Source: Calocera cornea HHB12733
Taxonomy: Eukaryota > Basidiomycota > Dacrymycetes > Dacrymycetales > Dacrymycetaceae
Assembly (NCBI GenBank): GCA_001632435.1
Contig: KV423933.1
Location: 205,797 to 254,896 of the forward strand
Direction of reading: 5' to 3'
DNA length: 49,100 nt
The position numbers and the translations under genes were made by a program. Shown in pieces: positions 44,751 to 49,100 of this stretch. Within the stretch, counting starts at the first letter, position 1; the number at the start of each line of letters is the position of its first letter. Under the pieces are notes generated by a model. It searched no databases, was not told the DNA's origin, and saw only the letters and a list, made by a program, of their open reading frames with translations.

Positions 44751-46213
44751 GCGCAACAAAGTGAATTCCCTTCGTCCTCTCAACATCTACATTTGGGTAG
44801 TCATCGGTAGTGTACATTGCAAGGTGATCGGTTGTGGGTTCAATGCGCTGAATGGGAAGTCCGCAATGGCGGGATCGTGTGTGATCATTGCGTTGGCGCG
44901 CGTTCTGACGGGTCGTCGAGATCACGTAGTGTACTCGCGGCAGGCCCGGAGTGCGCTTCTGTGATTCTGGGGCATTCACCGGCACGGTGCTTGGCTAACG
45001 CCGGTCCCAGCGCTTCCGATGGTTCTCGGTATCGGTATTCCCATTATTTGCACGCCTGGGAACTCAGTAGTAATACGGGTTGCTGTGAGGCAGCGACGGT
45101 GTACGACCCGCTCTTGCGATTTACAGCGTTGAACGACAATGGCAACTCTACTCTGGTAATCAGGGTCGGGTCTTGTATCCGTTCCATGCGGATACCAAGC
45201 ACACATCACATGCTGCCGCGTGGCTATCTGGTCGTTCACACGTTCTACCCTCGGCATGGCCAGGCTGCATACTCCAAAAGGACCATGTGACTATTGCGGT
45301 AGTTTCCTCTTTTGAGTTTTCATTTGACCATGAGCATCTAAAATTCCCCACTTCTCACACACTACTGCGCCAGAAGCCGACGGAAGTGCAGACAACCTGG
45401 GCTCTCTCAATGACTGCTCGCTGCGTCTGTGGGGTGGGTGACGAGATGGTACGAAGTTGAAGGGTCGGATGCCAGCCGAACACGGCGTCGTGTTACAGAA
45501 GATTTCATGCATACTTCCGGCTCATAGGGACATCATACTCCTCGACAGACGCAACGCAATGGACTGCGGTAGATCGCAAGCCATACCAGTCCAGGAGTGC
45601 CCATAATCAAGAGTCTTCCTGCCTTCTGTTAGAAGTAGTAGGCAAAGACCGCTTCCCGGCTTGGGGCAATTGGGGTCCACCCCGAGATGGGAGCATCGGA
45701 TGCGACGGCGAACAAATTCTCCTTCCATATGCGTGGAGATCGCTTTCTTGTCCAAGACCGTCCAAGGGGAGGAAGGAGAGAATTGCTTCTAGCCGCCGGT
45801 GCACCATAATCTTGGGATCCGACTACCTCACTGATCCCAAACAGTTACCAATCAGAGTCATTATACCCCGTTTTACAAGTCGGCAACATGGGGATGGAAT
45901 GCTGAGAGAATCGACAAGGCTGCTCTCAGAATTCGGTTGGAGCTCCCGGTCGTCCGAGCAGCACATAATTGGGCTAGTGGACACCTGCTCTTATGAGGGG
46001 AACTGCTTTAGGAATATCCGGGTCATTCGTAACGTGTCTCGCCGGTCGCTAGTTGCTTTACTGAACCACCGGCATTTGCGAGTTTCCGAGGTCTGACCCA
46101 TTTGCTTAAATACCTCGGTAGACGGTGTCAGGCAGGCAGGTAGCACCGTCCATCTCTCTTTCAGCGACAGTCCTCAAGTAGCTCAACCTCGCCATTCAAG
46201 TATATTCAGCACT
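44751..46213. other. Intergenic region before lectin C
   Basis: About 1.4 kb without a recognisable gene. Open frames at 45173-45460 (plus) and 45522-45807 (minus) lack motifs. The last 110 bp is the lectin C promoter. Confidence 0.4.
46106..46112 (+). promoter_or_regulatory. TATA-like box of lectin C
   Basis: TTAAATA in TTGCTTAAATACC, 108 nt before the ATG, the same spacing as in lectin B. Confidence 0.55.
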
Positions 46214-46866
46214 ATGTCCGGCCCTCCCGTCGAAAAGCTTCCCCAGGTGGGCAAGGAGGTCCAGGTTCTGGATGGCACCTACACTATTGTCAACCTTGCC
46301 TCCGGAACGGCCTTGAAGATCAAGGGCACTCAGTACGTCGTCGGCGATGCACGCCTCCTTAGCTTGTCCGAGCAGCCAAAGGAACAGGTCTGTACAATAT
46401 AATGCTTGACGAATAACATTCCTGACCATAACATGTGCTATGCAGTGGACGATCGCGTACGATTGGACCAACAAGGGATACACCCTCAAGAACGTCAGCA
46501 GCGGCACATACTTGACGTCTGATCAGCTTTACACGCCTTTGGTCCAAGGTCAGACCGAGGTGTTCCAAGGCACCAGCAGCAGCCTCTTCACGCTGCACTC
46601 CTCGACGGTGACAGGAGCATATAGGTGAACACAATAATTCCGCCAATGTGTTTTTCCACTCATAGCCTCTGTCATCAAAGTCTCGTCCCGAACGACTACT
46701 CTTCTAACGTGGTGGAGCTTTTCTCAGGCTCGCCTGCGCCAGACACGGCTGTAAGGCACTCGTCAAGGTTAATAACTACCAACTTATCTTCCTCCCTTAG
46801 GTTCAAATTGTCGACAGCGATGGGTCGGACAAGCAGCTCTGGACGTTCGCCGCATCCACCATTTGA
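46214..46866 (+). CDS. Ricin-B-like beta-trefoil protein (lectin C)
   Basis: Exons 46214-46387, 46446-46624, 46681-46750 and 46801-46866; phases 0, 2, 0; 162 aa. The clearest ricin-B-like member: GTYTIVNLASGTALKI, YVVGDAR, then the second exon with Trp first, GYTLKNVSSGTYLTSDQL, and SDKQLWTFAAS at the end (QxW). The acceptor of the second intron is AAAG, as in the first intron of lectin A. No signal peptide. It lies about 220 bp upstream of the LTR retrotransposon. A sugar-binding role is inferred from the fold; the ligand is unknown. Confidence 0.83.
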
Positions 46867-47088
46867 GAAGACTCTCGATAAGCGCATAAAGCCCAACAGC
46901 GCAAGGGCAAGGTTGGGCCCAGGTTGTGGTAGCCTGGTCCCGCCTCCGTTCCATGATAGTACCCCCTTTGTAAAGACTAGTTGCCTTTTCGAGCAAATCG
47001 TTTAAATGAGCATGTACTCGCACAGAAATGTCCTCAAGGGCAACAACATTGAAAGCGCATTGCTGTTGTTGTGCTCGTCCATGCACAG

Positions 47089-47528
47089 TGTGAACTGAGG
47101 GCCGTATAGTGCTGCCGCATCCTTTCTATCTGTGACCTGTGTGCTGCTAGAAAGGTAGTAGAGGTTAGTAGCGCTAGCAATGTATTTTCTTTCTTTCCTT
47201 CGAATCGACGAATCGACGTTTCGAATCGTCGATACGATCGGGTTCGGCGCACGCTGGCCCGCGCTGTCTTCGATTCGGGCCCTCGGTATGCCGATCGGGC
47301 ACAGCCTGTAGTATAGAGTCCCTTCCATACGCCTTCGGGCCCTAATGCGATCTCTTTCCCCTACGACCTCGTCGCTTACGGTGTGCGCTCATCGGCCATT
47401 CGAGGCCTCGAGTCGACATCGACATCGACACATATATTACTATCTACTACATCGATTCGACGTCACTATCGATCAGTGCCCCTCCCAGCGCCTCGCAGCC
47501 TACAGCCCGATATTAGGGTATAGGTACA
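47089..47528 (+). mobile_element. Putative 5' LTR of a retrotransposon
   Basis: Inferred boundaries: TGTGAACTGAGG at the left and GGTACA at the right give a TG...CA unit of about 440 bp. It is followed directly by TTGGAGCCCAACGCGAGG, which looks like a primer-binding site. A TATATTA motif lies near 47434. TCGA tetramers cluster at 47200-47275. The 3' LTR is outside the window, so the ends cannot be verified. Confidence 0.5.
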
Positions 47529-47627
47529 TTGGAGCCCAACGCGAGGGAATTCTGGTTGGGGTTACTACAGCGGGCAAGCGAAAATTTGTCGGGGCGTCCA
47601 GCGACCCGAGACCCATCTGCAACCGTG

Positions 47628-49100
47628 ATGCTCCGCAGCGGAAGACCCTTTCGGAGCCAGATACCGACATATCAACTGCGTCGGATAGCGCATCGCCAGG
47701 CATCGGATCCGCATCCGCCTCCCCTGGTTTCAGAAAACTCGCCGAACCCGTCGACATCGACGTTAACCTCTCCTCCGAGCTCGACAACCTCTGACCGCCT
47801 CCTTGACCAACCCGTACCCTCCGACGTCGACGCTTTGTTTCGACCCATATCGCCCAACATGCCGGAATCGATGATGCCGTTGAGGTCGAGTCGAAACGCC
47901 CCAGTCTTGGAGTCGGCCCGACCAGAGCACATCGTTCGATTCTTAGAGGACGTGCAGCAGCTATGTGAGGGGCATGAGGTGTCGCCAGAGAAGTGGGTCG
48001 ACTACAGTCTGAAGTACGTGGATATCGATGTGGCACAAGTCTGGGAGTCGCTACCTGAATCGAAGGCCGTGCCGACCGATTTCGCGGCATTTCGAAAAGC
48101 AGTTCTCAGGCTGTATCCCGGGTCGACCGACGATACCAGACGGTATACGAAGACCGACCTCGAAAGGATAGTCAGTAAGAGCGCAGCGATCCCCATGGAG
48201 AGCCGGGCCCAATTCGGCGAGTACTATCGACAATTCCTCATGATATCGACATGGCTCGAGGAAAAGGGCAAGATATCGACAATGGAACGAGCCCAGCAGT
48301 ACATGCGAGGCTTCCACTTCGATTTCCAAGAGAAATTAAGGACTCGATTGATGATGAAGCAACCTGATGTTCTACCGGGTGACCCGTACGACATTGAGCA
48401 TGTTACTGAGGCCGCCGAGTTCCTCCTGACCAACACCCCTGCGAGCGTCGATTTCGTACCGTTAAGGATAGGAACATCGATCCCTACGACGAAAGTTGAG
48501 TCCGAAACAACGTCGACCAAAGTCGAGCCCTCCACTTCGATAAAGGTCGAAACGGACTGGTCGATACAGGAGCGCATGTTGGCTCTTCTATCCCGTATCG
48601 AATCAAAACTCGATCATCCAGCGCCGCAGTACGAGAACACTCGAGGTCAGTTTCGGGAGCGCGATGCGCAACCTCAGCAAGGATACAATCAAGGAGGCCA
48701 ACGAGGCGACAGGAATCGAGGCGGCGAAAGCGGCACGAATCACTGCCTCTGGTGCGGCGCGGTAGAGCACTGGGCGAAGGACTGTCGGGACCTCGAAGAA
48801 CATATTAAGAAAGGACTGGTCATTCGAAACGCACGACATCGAATTGCGCTACCCAACGGCAACGAGCCACCAAGGTATCCAGGTCTATGGATGAAGGACA
48901 AGGTCCTTTCTTGGCATCAGCACAACCCAAACCAGACGACGGCCGACGTGGAGGCTCGAAATCGAAATGGGAATCGAAACCCTACACCTGTCAATATTAT
49001 ACAGGCATTCTCAGTCGACGATCGATTCGACAGCGACATCCTACCCTTTCGAGAGGCCGATGTGCGACTCTTAGGCCACACCGAAACGAGCGAAGTAGAC
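47628..49100 (+). CDS. gag: Retrotransposon Gag protein (partial, runs off the window)
   Basis: A single open frame of 491 codons from the ATG at 47628 to the last base. A later ATG at 47859 is a possible alternative start. Pro/Ser/Thr-rich N terminus; a helical capsid-like region with WESLPESKAVPTDFAAFRKAVL and AQQYMRGFHFDFQEKLRTRL; a Gln/Asn/Gly/Arg-rich linker; then a zinc knuckle CLWCGAVEHWAKDC (C-x2-C-x4-H-x4-C). This order fits Ty3/gypsy-type fungal elements; protease and reverse transcriptase would follow beyond 49100. No stop or frameshift seen, so the copy may be young. TCGA occurs unusually often. Confidence 0.8.
   Translation, partial: MLRSGRPFRSQIPTYQLRRIAHRQASDPHPPPLVSENSPNPSTSTLTSPPSSTTSDRLLDQPVPSDVDALFRPISPNMPESMMPLRSSRNAPVLESARPEHIVRFLEDVQQLCEGHEVSPEKWVDYSLKYVDIDVAQVWESLPESKAVPTDFAAFRKAVLRLYPGSTDDTRRYTKTDLERIVSKSAAIPMESRAQFGEYYRQFLMISTWLEEKGKISTMERAQQYMRGFHFDFQEKLRTRLMMKQPDVLPGDPYDIEHVTEAAEFLLTNTPASVDFVPLRIGTSIPTTKVESETTSTKVEPSTSIKVETDWSIQERMLALLSRIESKLDHPAPQYENTRGQFRERDAQPQQGYNQGGQRGDRNRGGESGTNHCLWCGAVEHWAKDCRDLEEHIKKGLVIRNARHRIALPNGNEPPRYPGLWMKDKVLSWHQHNPNQTTADVEARNRNGNRNPTPVNIIQAFSVDDRFDSDILPFREADVRLLGHTETSEVD

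Noticed and set aside
47345..47794. Plus-strand frame spanning the LTR as a separate protein
   Set aside because: It overlaps the putative LTR and primer site and is in a different frame from gag, which has the zinc knuckle.
1..49100. CRISPR array, bacterial operon or phage module
   Set aside because: No regularly spaced direct repeats of suitable length; spliceosomal introns throughout show this is eukaryotic DNA.

Overview
The window is nuclear DNA of a filamentous basidiomycete, most likely an Agaricomycete. The evidence is the gene structure: many introns of about 45-60 bp with GTRNGT donors, exons down to 13 bp, GC-rich coding sequence and CT-rich leaders. The gene set agrees: telomerase reverse transcriptase, Tra1/TRRAP, calcineurin B, verprolin, an ER protein disulfide isomerase ending HDEL, and a Plavaka/Tnp2-type DNA transposon. 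All joins below were made by eye; where I worked out every exon, the coding sum is divisible by three.

Layout. 1-4.9 kb: a Plavaka-type transposase (minus strand) and a divergent low-complexity/coiled-coil gene; an identical 20-nt palindrome lies outside each end of the transposase. 5-6.9 kb: a shortened ricin-B-like beta-trefoil gene (lectin A) between inverted copies of a hairpin repeat. 7.2-13.7 kb: three plus-strand housekeeping genes (verprolin/WIP, PDI, kynurenine aminotransferase). 14-14.8 kb: lectin D (minus). 15.7-20.2 kb: TERT (minus). 22.1-22.8 kb: lectin B, then a probable tRNA-Ser(UGA). 23.9-24.9 kb: calcineurin B in nine exons. 27.4-28.3 kb: an unrecognised His/Pro-rich protein broken by a 100-N assembly gap. 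30.4-41.7 kb: Tra1/TRRAP (minus, about 3,500 aa). 42.4-44.75 kb: an orphan seven-helix membrane protein. 46.2-46.9 kb: lectin C. 47.1 kb to the end: the 5' part of an LTR retrotransposon with gag open to the window edge.

The most distinctive feature is a dispersed family of four small beta-trefoil genes (A 5.3 kb, D 14 kb, B 22 kb, C 46 kb). They share a four-exon architecture with the same intron phases. Three keep a C-terminal KQLW (QxW) motif and a TATA-like box about 108-112 nt before the ATG. At least two, probably three, share a 3'-flank sequence block. Housekeeping genes separate the copies and mobile or repetitive DNA adjoins two of them (A and C), which points to dispersed duplication rather than a tandem array. 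The remaining genes are independent conserved genes and do not form a pathway.
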